5,420 nt of DNA from Candidatus Bipolaricaulota bacterium (GCA_018609825.1 JAHEOA010000207.1:1-5420), one strand, 5' to 3'. Shown: positions 1 through 4,743, counted from the first letter of the stretch. Program-made: numbers and translations. Notes: generated by a model from the sequence alone, not told the origin.

Positions 1-1
1 C

Positions 2-298
2 ATGGGACACCTTAGTCCAACCTCCGGAATCATCATGGCTGATGGGCCGGCCGGTCCGCGCGGTCGCATTGAGGGCACGGGGCTCGACGTGTGGGAAGTG
101 ATCGCGGTCTATCGTGACTGCGGGTACGACCGCGAGGCCCTTCGACGCCATTTCGACTGGTTGGAACCGTACCAACTGGATGCCGCCCTCGATTACTACG
201 AGCAACACACTGTCGAAATCGACGCTTGGATCGAGCGCAATCAAGCGCTCACGGAATCTGAGCTGCGCGATCGGCATCCCGAACTCCTTTCGGAATAG
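2..298 (+). CDS. DUF433 family antitoxin-like protein (VapB45 type), possibly 5'-truncated
   Basis: A 98-residue protein read from the ATG at the window edge. Residues 22-33 (RIEGTGLDVWEV) and 54-80 (LEPYQLDAALDYYEQ followed by an acidic EID segment) match the DUF433 pattern: an 'R-I-x-G-T-R-I-x-V' strand, helices, then a 'Lxxxqv.aAL.Yy..h..EId' helix. The stretch HLSPTSGI aligns with the usual 'HIvsTPGv' N-terminus of the family. I therefore keep this start rather than the in-frame ATG at 35, but the true start may lie outside the window. The usual Arg of GTRI is replaced by Gly. DUF433 proteins are commonly the small helix-turn-helix antitoxin encoded just before a DUF5615 PIN-like toxin, as in mycobacterial VapBC45, and that is the arrangement here, with a 25-nt gap to the next gene. 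Inferred role: neutralise the toxin and autoregulate the operon. No promoter can be seen because the window starts here. Confidence 0.8.
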   Translation: MGHLSPTSGIIMADGPAGPRGRIEGTGLDVWEVIAVYRDCGYDREALRRHFDWLEPYQLDAALDYYEQHTVEIDAWIERNQALTESELRDRHPELLSE

Positions 299-323
299 CC
301 GTCTCTCCTCTCTTTGAGCAACT

Positions 324-683
324 ATGCGACTGTATCTCGACGAGCATCTCGCCCATCTTGCCATTCCGCTCCGCGATCAGGGCTATGACGTGCAATCAAC
401 TCAGGATGCGGGGAACACGGGGTTGAACGATGAAGCGCAGTTGGCATATGCCGCGCGCGAAGATCGACATCTCGTCACGTACAATATCCAGGACTTCGCG
501 TTGATCGCGTCGGAATGGATCGACGCTGGTCACCGCTTCCCGACGATTCTGTTCCTGTCGCCATCCATCCCGCAACAAGACGTCGGCGGACAGGTTCGAG
601 CAATGCGGGACCACCTGGTAGGCCGACGGGCTGACGAACCTCAAACAAACACGGTCGAGTTCGTGGCTCGTTCACCGCGCTAG
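324..683 (+). CDS. DUF5615 PIN-like toxin (VapC45 type)
   Basis: A 119-residue protein beginning MRLYLDEHL, the standard DUF5615 opening, in which D6-E7 provide the first acidic residues of the PIN-like active site. Other family marks are the GYDVQSTQDAG segment (20-30), NDEAQLAYAARE (35-46, acidic D36/E37), and LVTYNIQDF (50-58, with N54 and D57 corresponding to the distal T/N-x-x-DF site). The length and immediate start at the conserved strand support the ATG at 324. No clear Shine-Dalgarno lies upstream, so translation may be coupled to the DUF433 gene ending 25 nt before. Family knowledge: these are predicted metal-dependent ribonucleases acting as type II toxins. The substrate RNA cannot be predicted. 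The TAG stop at 681-683 overlaps the stop of the convergent mocA-like gene. The C-terminus past about residue 100 is polar and probably disordered. Confidence 0.85.
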   Translation: MRLYLDEHLAHLAIPLRDQGYDVQSTQDAGNTGLNDEAQLAYAAREDRHLVTYNIQDFALIASEWIDAGHRFPTILFLSPSIPQQDVGGQVRAMRDHLVGRRADEPQTNTVEFVARSPR

Positions 684-1315
684 CCCAGCGTTCGCACAGC
701 GGCCTGATAGTCCTGGTTGGAGTCGACGTCGCACTGCGTCCGTCGTTCGTCCTCTGGAAGCGGTAACGCCTCCGCTTCTTGACGTGGGTCTCGAATCAAG
801 TCCCGGGCGCCCGTGTCACCCTTGACCTCCGACAGTTGCTGAAAATACCGCCGCGGAATCGCCGTCGGATGCGCTTTCCGATCATCCACAGTTGGGAAAC
901 AGATCCGGTCCGTCCGCAGCGACGTCTCGGCCACGCGGTCGATCACCGCCGACGTCATCAACGGCATGTCGCCAGGCACGAACAACACGCCGCGGGCGCT
1001 GTCGGGGAGCGCGTCGATCGCCGTGTGGATCGACGCGCTCAGGCCGTCTCGCCAACGCGCATTGATCAGCAACCGCACGTCGGCATCGTCGATGTGTTCG
1101 TCCAGAGCTGCCTGAACGCGCTCGGCCTCGTGCCCGAGCACGACCAACACGGGATCCACGAAACGCCCCCGTTGACAGGCCCGGATCGCGTGGGCCACCA
1201 GCGGACGTCCGTTGAGGGGAGTCAACAGCTTGTTGTCGTTCCCATACCGTTGGCTCCGGCCGGCCGCGAGCACGACGGCGGGGAGGCGGGTAGCCGTGTT
1301 AATGGATGGGGGCAT
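680..1315 (-). CDS. mocA: MocA-like molybdenum cofactor cytidylyltransferase (NTP transferase family)
   Basis: A 211-residue nucleotidyltransferase of the MobA/MocA (NTP_transf_3) family. Visible motifs are the nucleotide-binding loop LAAGRSQRYGNDNKLL (16-31, with K29), the metal-binding region VPGDMPLM (113-120, D116), a KAHPTAI segment (147-153), GDTGARDLI (166-174), and the closing 'DVDSNQDY' (196-203), which resembles the family's 'D-I-D-t-x-e-D-y'. An LAAG rather than LAGG loop together with GDMP favours the CTP-using MocA type over the GTP-using MobA type. It would transfer CMP to Mo-molybdopterin, giving the MCD cofactor of xanthine dehydrogenase/CO dehydrogenase-type enzymes in the cytoplasm. 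It follows xdhC with a 17-nt overlap (ATG at 1315 inside the last codons of xdhC), and no good Shine-Dalgarno is seen, so translational coupling is likely. Substrate could instead be another NTP or sugar-phosphate, but the xdhC partner makes Moco the best call. Confidence 0.85.
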   Translation of the reverse strand: MPPSINTATRLPAVVLAAGRSQRYGNDNKLLTPLNGRPLVAHAIRACQRGRFVDPVLVVLGHEAERVQAALDEHIDDADVRLLINARWRDGLSASIHTAIDALPDSARGVLFVPGDMPLMTSAVIDRVAETSLRTDRICFPTVDDRKAHPTAIPRRYFQQLSEVKGDTGARDLIRDPRQEAEALPLPEDERRTQCDVDSNQDYQAAVRTLG

Positions 1316-2405
1316 GGCGTTCGCGGAGGAACCCGGCTTCGCGGCCGCGCCGCACGGCGAGGAGTTCGCTCACAATGCTGAGCGCGATCTCATCCGGCGT
1401 TTCCGCGCCGACGTCGAGCCCGATCGGCCCGTGCAGTTTTCCCTTGATCTCGTCGGCGAGTGGCCCGATGTCCGCTTCGAGGTCCGCAAGCAGCTCCTCG
1501 GTGCGGTCGCGTGGGCCCATCTGCCCGACGTAGGCGATGTCGCTGGGCAACAGGCGCTTGAGGATCTCCAGATCCTGGAGGTAGTTGTGCGTCATGACCA
1601 CGGCCGATGTGTCGTCGTCCCACGCCAGCGCCTCGTCGATGTCCGGCGGATGGACGGGCTGGAGCTCATCGGCGGCCGGGAAGCGTTCGGGGGTGAGATA
1701 GCTCTCGCGCGGATCGACGATCGTGATGCGAAACCCCAACTGGCTGGCTAGCTTCACGAGCGGGACGGCGTCGAAGCCCGCCCCGAAGACCAGCAGCCGC
1801 GGCGGCGGCTCGATCGACTCGGCGTAGATCCGGACGGTGCCATCGGCCAACTCCAGTGTGCCCGTGGCGGTGGGGCCATCGGCCAGCAGCGAGTTGAAGT
1901 TGGCCTCCCAGCCGGCCCCGAGCGCGTCGTCGTCGATGGGCGAGCCATCCACCCGGAGGATCGCGTGCCCCACGGGCAGGTTCGGCACGCTGCTGTCGGC
2001 CACGAGTGCGAGTTGGCACGGCGTGTCGGCGTGCAGCGCGTCGTAGAGCTGCCGATAGACGCGCGCGTTGCCCCCGTCGGCCGTCAAGGGCTCGATGAGC
2101 ACGTCGATCGTCCCCCGACAGCCGAGACCCGTGCCCGCGATCTTGTCCATCTCCTCGCGGGTGTCGAGGCTCGTGAGTCGCGGCCTGCCCGTGTCCAAGA
2201 CGTTCCGTGCGACCGAGACGATTTCGTCCTCCAGACACCCGGCGCTGACGGAGCCGACAGCGTCGTCCGCGTCGATCAGCAGGCGCGCTCCAGGGCGTCG
2301 GTACGTCGACCCCGACGTGGCGATCACCGTCGCGAGGGCGGCCGAGCGACCGCTCGTCGTCAGGGCATGAATGCGCTCCAACACGTCGAGCATCTCGCGC
2401 ATCAT
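1299..2405 (-). CDS. xdhC: XdhC/CoxI family molybdenum cofactor insertion and sulfuration chaperone
   Basis: A 368-residue protein from the ATG at 2405. The N-terminal XdhC/CoxI domain shows SGSTYRRPGARLLI (31-44), VSAGCLEDEIV (53-63, Cys57) and GTGLGCRGTIDVLIEPL (91-107, Cys96), the conserved glycine and cysteine clusters of the family. The C-terminal XdhC Rossmann domain begins LLVFGAGFDAVPL (204-216, GxGxxxxPL) and continues with TIVDPRESY (228-236), MTHNYLQDLEIL (271-282), YVGQMGPRDR (292-301) and GPIGLDVGAETPDEIALSI (326-344). Family knowledge: XdhC binds MCD-form Moco, promotes its sulfuration and delivers it to the molybdenum hydroxylase apo-enzyme. The frame is open to 2606, but the extra 67 residues have no family resemblance and cross the promoter, so I reject them. 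Alternative start at Met5 (2393) is possible. A TGcTACAAT box ends 6 nt before the ATG, suggesting a leaderless mRNA. It is transcribed with mocA. No hydroxylase subunits are in view. Confidence 0.9.
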   Translation of the reverse strand: MMREMLDVLERIHALTTSGRSAALATVIATSGSTYRRPGARLLIDADDAVGSVSAGCLEDEIVSVARNVLDTGRPRLTSLDTREEMDKIAGTGLGCRGTIDVLIEPLTADGGNARVYRQLYDALHADTPCQLALVADSSVPNLPVGHAILRVDGSPIDDDALGAGWEANFNSLLADGPTATGTLELADGTVRIYAESIEPPPRLLVFGAGFDAVPLVKLASQLGFRITIVDPRESYLTPERFPAADELQPVHPPDIDEALAWDDDTSAVVMTHNYLQDLEILKRLLPSDIAYVGQMGPRDRTEELLADLEADIGPLADEIKGKLHGPIGLDVGAETPDEIALSIVSELLAVRRGREAGFLRERHAPIH

Positions 2406-2411
2406 GCCATC

Positions 2412-2420
2412 ATTGTAGCA
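2412..2420 (-). promoter_or_regulatory. Extended -10 promoter of xdhC-mocA, leaderless geometry
   Basis: Read on the minus strand, TGCTACAAT is an extended -10 (TGn followed by 5 of 6 matches to TATAAT). Its last base lies 6 nt before the A of the ATG at 2405, so the expected transcription start falls on or beside the start codon. At a 17-nt spacing the -35 position is TGAGCG, a poor match, which is tolerable for an extended -10. There is no Shine-Dalgarno, consistent with a leaderless transcript. Inferred by eye. Confidence 0.5.
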
Positions 2421-2428
2421 CGTTGCCG

Positions 2429-2457
2429 GTCGGGCGCTCAGCCGAAGGGTGCCCGAC
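2429..2457. repeat. 7-bp perfect dyad upstream of xdhC (possible operator)
   Basis: GTCGGGC at 2429-2435 and GCCCGAC at 2451-2457 form a perfect inverted repeat with half-site centres 22 bp apart, about two helical turns. It covers the -35 area of the xdhC promoter and lies just upstream of the opposing promoter at 2473-2501, a position suited to a dimeric regulator controlling either unit. In this GC-rich DNA such a dyad could also be chance. Confidence 0.3.
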
Positions 2458-2472
2458 GTCACGCGGGAAGGG

Positions 2473-2501
2473 TTGACGCGGCGGCGATTTCGCCCTAGAG
2501 T
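2473..2501 (+). promoter_or_regulatory. Sigma70-type promoter in the xdhC upstream region
   Basis: TTGACG (2473-2478, 5 of 6 to TTGACA), a 17-nt spacer, and TAGAGT (2496-2501, 4 of 6 to TATAAT). Predicted start is near 2508. It is divergent from xdhC and drives the short region that ends at the hairpin terminator at 2637-2658. Confidence 0.5.
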
Positions 2502-2507
2502 ATGCCT

Positions 2508-2658
2508 TGAACAGAAAGGGGCGATTACAATGCGTGCCATATGTGAGTACAGCCGCTTCAGCGCACCCTTCCAGCGCGAGAGCATGACGACGTCTCCCCT
2601 TTGCACGACCTGTTCGTTTACCTGCCTTGTTATTGTCGGGTCGCGAGACCCGTTTAAT
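2508..2658 (+). ncRNA. Candidate small transcript of about 150 nt (sRNA or tiny-ORF mRNA)
   Basis: This stretch is bounded by the promoter at 2473-2501 and the hairpin-T terminator at 2637-2658, and is less GC-rich than its surroundings. It contains AAAGGGG (2515-2521) placed 8 nt before an ATG at 2530, which opens a 45-codon frame ending TAA at 2665-2667. That frame runs through the terminator hairpin and resembles no family I know, with four Cys in a short span. AAAGGGG is perfectly complementary to CCCCTTT at 2596-2602, so the ribosome-binding site could be masked by a 7-bp pairing within the same RNA. The transcript could be a non-coding RNA, a leader peptide message, or nothing. Only the boundaries and pairing are seen; function is unknown. 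Confidence 0.25.
2637..2658 (+). terminator. Short Rho-independent terminator
   Basis: CGGGTC (2637-2642) and GACCCG (2647-2652) form a perfect 6-bp stem closed by the GNRA-type loop GCGA, followed directly by TTTAAT (2653-2658). The T-tract is short, so efficiency may be moderate. On the minus strand the following bases are not T-rich, so it reads as a plus-strand terminator. Confidence 0.45.
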
Positions 2659-2746
2659 CAACGATAAACCGCCGACTTTTCCCTGACACTTGAGCAGAGC
2701 CAGCGCCCATGAGCGCTGCGCGATCGCATGAGCACGACGGTTCGCC

Positions 2747-2775
2747 TTGAACCGACCTCAGTGTACGTGTATGAC
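2747..2775 (+). promoter_or_regulatory. Promoter of the small basic protein gene
   Basis: TTGAAC (2747-2752), a 17-nt spacer and TATGAC (2770-2775) give 4 of 6 matches in each box. The expected start near 2782 would leave a leader of about 9 nt that still contains the AGGAG Shine-Dalgarno before the ATG at 2791. Upstream, CAGCGC (2701-2706) and GCGCTG (2713-2718) form a 6-bp inverted repeat, and GCGATCGC (2720-2727) is palindromic; their role is unknown. Confidence 0.4.
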
Positions 2776-2790
2776 TGCGAAGGAGATCGC

Positions 2791-3030
2791 ATGGACCCAC
2801 AGACACCGGACGTGATTCCGCCGGAACGCGAGGAGGCCGCGACGAGCGCCCGCGCCTCGAAGATTCAGCGCCGTTGGGCGATGCGGCCTTTGGGCTATTC
2901 CTCGTTGGCGCTGCCGAACGTGGAGATCGAGTTGATCGGGGAGGCCCCCGATCAACGGCAGCGCTCGGTCCGTCGCGGCTGGGCGCGGTTGCGCGATCGG
3001 CTGCGTCGACGGGTGAACTCCCTCCTGTAG
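2791..3030 (+). CDS. Small basic protein of unknown function
   Basis: A 79-residue protein that I do not recognise. The ATG at 2791 is chosen because AAGGAG lies 6 nt upstream, a much better ribosome-binding site than any available for the in-frame ATG at 2728, and because the 2747-2775 promoter would place the 2728 start outside the transcript. The N-terminal third is acidic and Pro-rich (DPQTPDVIPPEREE). The middle has PLGYSSLALPNVEIELIGE (33-51), which could form strands, and the C-terminal 25 residues are strongly basic (RQRSVRRGWARLRDRLRRR), suggesting nucleic-acid or membrane-surface contact. No Cys, His or transmembrane segment is seen. Codons 47-55 contain a perfect 11-bp inverted repeat in the DNA. 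It sits 48 nt before the dUTPase-fold gene, which has its own promoter. It may be a lineage-specific protein; a spurious frame is possible. Confidence 0.5.
   Translation: MDPQTPDVIPPEREEAATSARASKIQRRWAMRPLGYSSLALPNVEIELIGEAPDQRQRSVRRGWARLRDRLRRRVNSLL
2931..2956 (+). repeat. Perfect 11-bp hairpin inside the small protein gene
   Basis: GTTGATCGGGG (2931-2941) and CCCCGATCAAC (2946-2956) are perfectly complementary around the 4-nt loop AGGC. No T-tract follows on either strand, so it is not a standard terminator. The structure is much stronger than coding constraint requires. Confidence 0.6.
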
Positions 3031-3039
3031 CGGCTTGGA

Positions 3040-3069
3040 TTGACGGGGTGAACGGCCCGTCGCTAGGAT
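3040..3069 (+). promoter_or_regulatory. Near-leaderless promoter of the dUTPase-fold gene
   Basis: TTGACG (3040-3045, 5 of 6), an 18-nt spacer and TAGGAT (3064-3069, 4 of 6) end 9 nt before the ATG at 3079. The predicted transcription start (about 3076) leaves only a few leader nucleotides, too few for a Shine-Dalgarno. AGGAT within the -10 could be misread as a ribosome-binding site. Confidence 0.5.
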
Positions 3070-3078
3070 AGCCGCGCT

Positions 3079-3537
3079 ATGAGTACGCTCTTGCGCGGCA
3101 GCCAAGCCCAGTCGTTCGTCGAGTCGCTCATCCACGCGAAGACCCAGATCCAGGGGCATCGCATTGTCCTGACGGTCGGGCAGATCGCGCGGTTGAGCGG
3201 CTCGGCGGCTTTCGACTTCGGCGGCGGCGAGTTCAGCGACTGCGCCAAGGAACTCCTCCAACCCCACAAGCCCGATCCGGACGACTACGGCTGGTGGACG
3301 CTCGATCCGGGCACCTATCTCATCGAGTTCAACGAGGGCCTGGAGCTGCCGAGCGGTCACATGGCCGTCCTGCAGCCGTGGGGCCAGACGGCCGCCAATG
3401 GGCTGGCGCATCCGACGCGCGTGCTCAGCGGGCGGCACCGCACGATCTCGGTCCCCGTTACGGCTCGGGACGTGGAGATCCACGTCAAGGAGAATGCACG
3501 TCTTTCAGAGCTGCTCGTGATGCAACTGGGCGACTGA
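3079..3537 (+). CDS. dUTPase/dCTP deaminase-fold protein, probably catalytically divergent
   Basis: A 152-residue protein whose C-terminal half follows the trimeric dUTPase/dCTP-deaminase jelly roll. LDPGTYLIEFNEGLELPSG (75-93) matches 'l.PgeyyLl.t.E.ieiP.g'. HMAVLQPWGQTAANGL (94-109) is the position of the 'vgfl.pRSSlar.Gl' motif. VEIHVKENARLSELLVMQLGD (132-152) matches the closing 'i.L.kGaRIaQlvf' strand. The hallmark Arg-Ser-Ser of motif 2 is replaced by Trp-Gly-Gln, and the 'G-x-I-D-x-G-Y/F' nucleotide and catalytic loop is absent (AHPTRVLSGRHR instead). Typical dUTP hydrolysis or dCTP deamination is therefore doubtful. Shortened versions annotated as dUTPases occur in various bacteria and archaea; a ligand-binding or structural role is possible. 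It is followed after 39 nt by the cupredoxin gene and probably cotranscribed with it. The start is supported by the tightly placed promoter. Confidence 0.65.
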   Translation: MSTLLRGSQAQSFVESLIHAKTQIQGHRIVLTVGQIARLSGSAAFDFGGGEFSDCAKELLQPHKPDPDDYGWWTLDPGTYLIEFNEGLELPSGHMAVLQPWGQTAANGLAHPTRVLSGRHRTISVPVTARDVEIHVKENARLSELLVMQLGD

Positions 3538-3563
3538 GCCGCCCGTTCCATTCGACTTCCCCA

Positions 3564-3579
3564 GGGAGGGATCGACTTG
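3564..3579 (+). promoter_or_regulatory. Strong ribosome-binding site fixing a TTG start
   Basis: GGGAGGG (3564-3570) stands 6 nt before TTG at 3577. There is no ATG nearby that would keep the hydrophobic signal segment, so this site decides the unusual start of the cupredoxin. Confidence 0.7.
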
Positions 3580-4242
3580 CCCGATTTGCGCATACTGCTG
3601 GCCGTGGCCTTGGTGGCCGTCCTCGGCCTCGTTCTGCTGCAAGGCCCGTCCTTGCTTCCCCATTCGACGACGATGGACGCCTCAAGCGAGCGTGGCCACC
3701 ACGAGGACGAGCAAGCCCATCATGAGGACGGCCAACAGCAAGAGGCCCACCACGGATCGTCCGATTCGACCGAGGCCGCATCGAGGAGGACGGGCGAGAA
3801 CGTCCACGTCGTGCGCATGATCAGCACCGACGACGGCGAATACCACTTCGAGCCCCACGTGGTCCGGCTCGATCCTGGCGACACCGTGCGCTGGGAGCTC
3901 GAATCGGGCGCGCATACGACGACGGCCTATCACCCGGCCAACGGCGATCGCCCGCGCCGCATTCCGGAGGGCGCGCAGCCGTGGAACTCGGGCTTTCTGA
4001 CCGAGGACGGGTCGACGACGTTCGAGCGGACGTTCACCGTGGAGGGCGTCTACGACTACTTCTGCATTCCGCACGAGGGCTACGGCATGATCGGCACGCT
4101 CGTGGTCGGCGAGCCCGGCAATGGACCGGGCCTCAGCGATCCGTCGGCCAGCCTCCCGGAGACGGCTAGAGCGAAGATTCGCGAGCTGAACGCGACGGTG
4201 CAGAGCGGGGCAGGCTCCGACGGCCAGGGTCACGATCAGTGA
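3577..4242 (+). CDS. Membrane-anchored blue copper protein (plastocyanin/halocyanin-type cupredoxin)
   Basis: A 221-residue protein starting at TTG with a strong Shine-Dalgarno. Residues 4-21 (LRILLAVALVAVLGLVLL) are a signal peptide or membrane anchor; there is no lipobox Cys. Next comes a polar linker with three His pairs (HHED at 41-44 and 48-51, HH at 58-59). The cupredoxin domain spans about 76-178: strand FEPHVVRLDPGDTVRWEL (91-108), His113 in SGAHTTTAYHP, RIPEGAQPWNSG (128-139), and the ligand loop YFCIPHEGYGMIG (161-173) with Cys163, His166 and Met171 in the plastocyanin spacing C-x2-H-x4-M. Together H113, C163, H166 and M171 make a complete type 1 copper site; His119 is an alternative first ligand. 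It should act outside the membrane as a one-electron carrier. The C-terminal tail is Gly/Asp/Ser-rich. The last gene of its plus-strand run, it converges on arsR with 87 nt between and no clear terminator. Confidence 0.9.
   Translation: MPDLRILLAVALVAVLGLVLLQGPSLLPHSTTMDASSERGHHEDEQAHHEDGQQQEAHHGSSDSTEAASRRTGENVHVVRMISTDDGEYHFEPHVVRLDPGDTVRWELESGAHTTTAYHPANGDRPRRIPEGAQPWNSGFLTEDGSTTFERTFTVEGVYDYFCIPHEGYGMIGTLVVGEPGNGPGLSDPSASLPETARAKIRELNATVQSGAGSDGQGHDQ
3696..3758 (+). repeat. His-rich linker repeat in the cupredoxin
   Basis: The coding stretch for residues 40-60 has two copies of an HHED unit 7 residues apart and a third HH. Such His clusters commonly bind Cu, Zn or Ni. It lies between the membrane anchor and the copper domain, so it may gather metal ions near the membrane or the copper site. 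Confidence 0.55.
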
Positions 4243-4329
4243 CTCGGGCGCTCCATGGTCGACCCCTCGTTGCCGTGGCCAGGTGCGCGCCGGCGATGGA
4301 CTGCAAATCTTGAGCTGTCCGTGAGGACG

Positions 4330-4695
4330 TCAGTCGGGCAGGTGCTCGACGTGATCGCGGCACTCGTTGAACAGGCTCATGACGTGTGCATCGTCGAGCG
4401 CGTAGAAGATCGATCGGCCCTCTCGGCGAGTTCGGACCAACCGCATCAGGCGTAGGATTTTGAGATGGTGCGAGACGGCTGACTGGCCCATCGTCAGCAT
4501 GGCGGCCAAGTCGTGCACGCAGAGTTCGTCCTGGCTGAGCAGATAGAGGATCCGAACGCGGGCCGGGTCGGAAAGGGCTTTGAACGTCTCTGCCATGTCG
4601 CGGCCCGTCGCGTCGGGCGGCATCCCGGCCGCCAGTTCATCGGCCCGTTCCGGCGTCACGCAATGGAACTGTTGGATCGTGCTCTTTGCGCTCAC
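4330..4695 (-). CDS. ArsR/SmtB family Zn(Cd/Co)-responsive repressor
   Basis: A 121-residue winged-helix repressor, the usual SmtB/CadC length, read from GTG at 4695. GGGAGG stands 6 nt before that GTG, and it is preferred over the in-frame ATG at 4716, which overlaps the -10 box. Core features are KALSDPARVRILYLL (39-53), the DNA-recognition helix MGQSAVSHHLKILRLM (69-84) and the wing TRREGRSIFYAL (89-100). The C-terminal helix carries D102-x-H104 and H115-x2-H118 with an 11-residue step from H104 to H115, the same ligand set and spacing as the CzrA alpha-5 zinc site. A second possible site is C59-V-H61 in ELCVHDL (CVCD in CadC) plus H11-C12 in the N-terminal arm. It is divergent from the P-type ATPase and presumably represses it until Zn, Co or Cd binds. 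The wider frame is open to 4899, but the extra residues cross the promoter. Confidence 0.88.
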   Translation of the reverse strand: MSAKSTIQQFHCVTPERADELAAGMPPDATGRDMAETFKALSDPARVRILYLLSQDELCVHDLAAMLTMGQSAVSHHLKILRLMRLVRTRREGRSIFYALDDAHVMSLFNECRDHVEHLPD

Positions 4696-4714
4696 GGCTC
4701 GCCTCCCATCACGC

Positions 4715-4743
4715 ATTGTAAGTCGATCGTCCCATGGCAGCAA
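4715..4743 (-). promoter_or_regulatory. Promoter of the ArsR-family repressor
   Basis: On the minus strand, TTGCTG (4743-4738), a 17-nt spacer, and TACAAT (4720-4715, 5 of 6). Predicted start near 4708 gives a leader of about 13 nt containing the GGGAGG ribosome-binding site before GTG. The -10 covers the upstream ATG at 4716, arguing against that start. Confidence 0.5.

Noticed and set aside
1212..2498. Long plus-strand and alternative minus-strand frames over xdhC and mocA
   Set aside because: They are shadows of well-supported XdhC/MocA genes, with low-complexity GC-rich translations.
2525..2536. Twelve-base word TTACAATGCGTG shared with the arsR promoter (minus strand 4721-4710)
   Set aside because: A 12-base match between two places in 5.4 kb on either strand is expected by chance about once or twice, and the -35 context at 2525 is poor.
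2406..2606. 67-residue N-terminal extension of xdhC to the ATG at 2606
   Set aside because: It has no XdhC family similarity, crosses the likely promoter and the dyad, and family proteins start close to the 2405 position.
2637..2680. tRNA-like segment around GGGTCGCGAGACCC
   Set aside because: No acceptor, D or anticodon arms can be drawn around it; a terminator explains it better.
2758..3483. 241-codon open frame on the minus strand opposite the small gene and the dUTPase-fold gene
   Set aside because: Arg/Pro/Ala-rich composition, no motif, and opposite genes have recognisable family content or strong start signals; it is a GC-rich shadow.
3682..4233. 183-codon minus-strand frame opposite the cupredoxin
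   Set aside because: The plus-strand gene has a complete copper site and signal segment; the antisense translation has no motif.
4243..4329. Terminator between the convergent cupredoxin and arsR genes
   Set aside because: Only a 4-bp GTCC/GGAC stem without a T-tract is seen; no supportable terminator.
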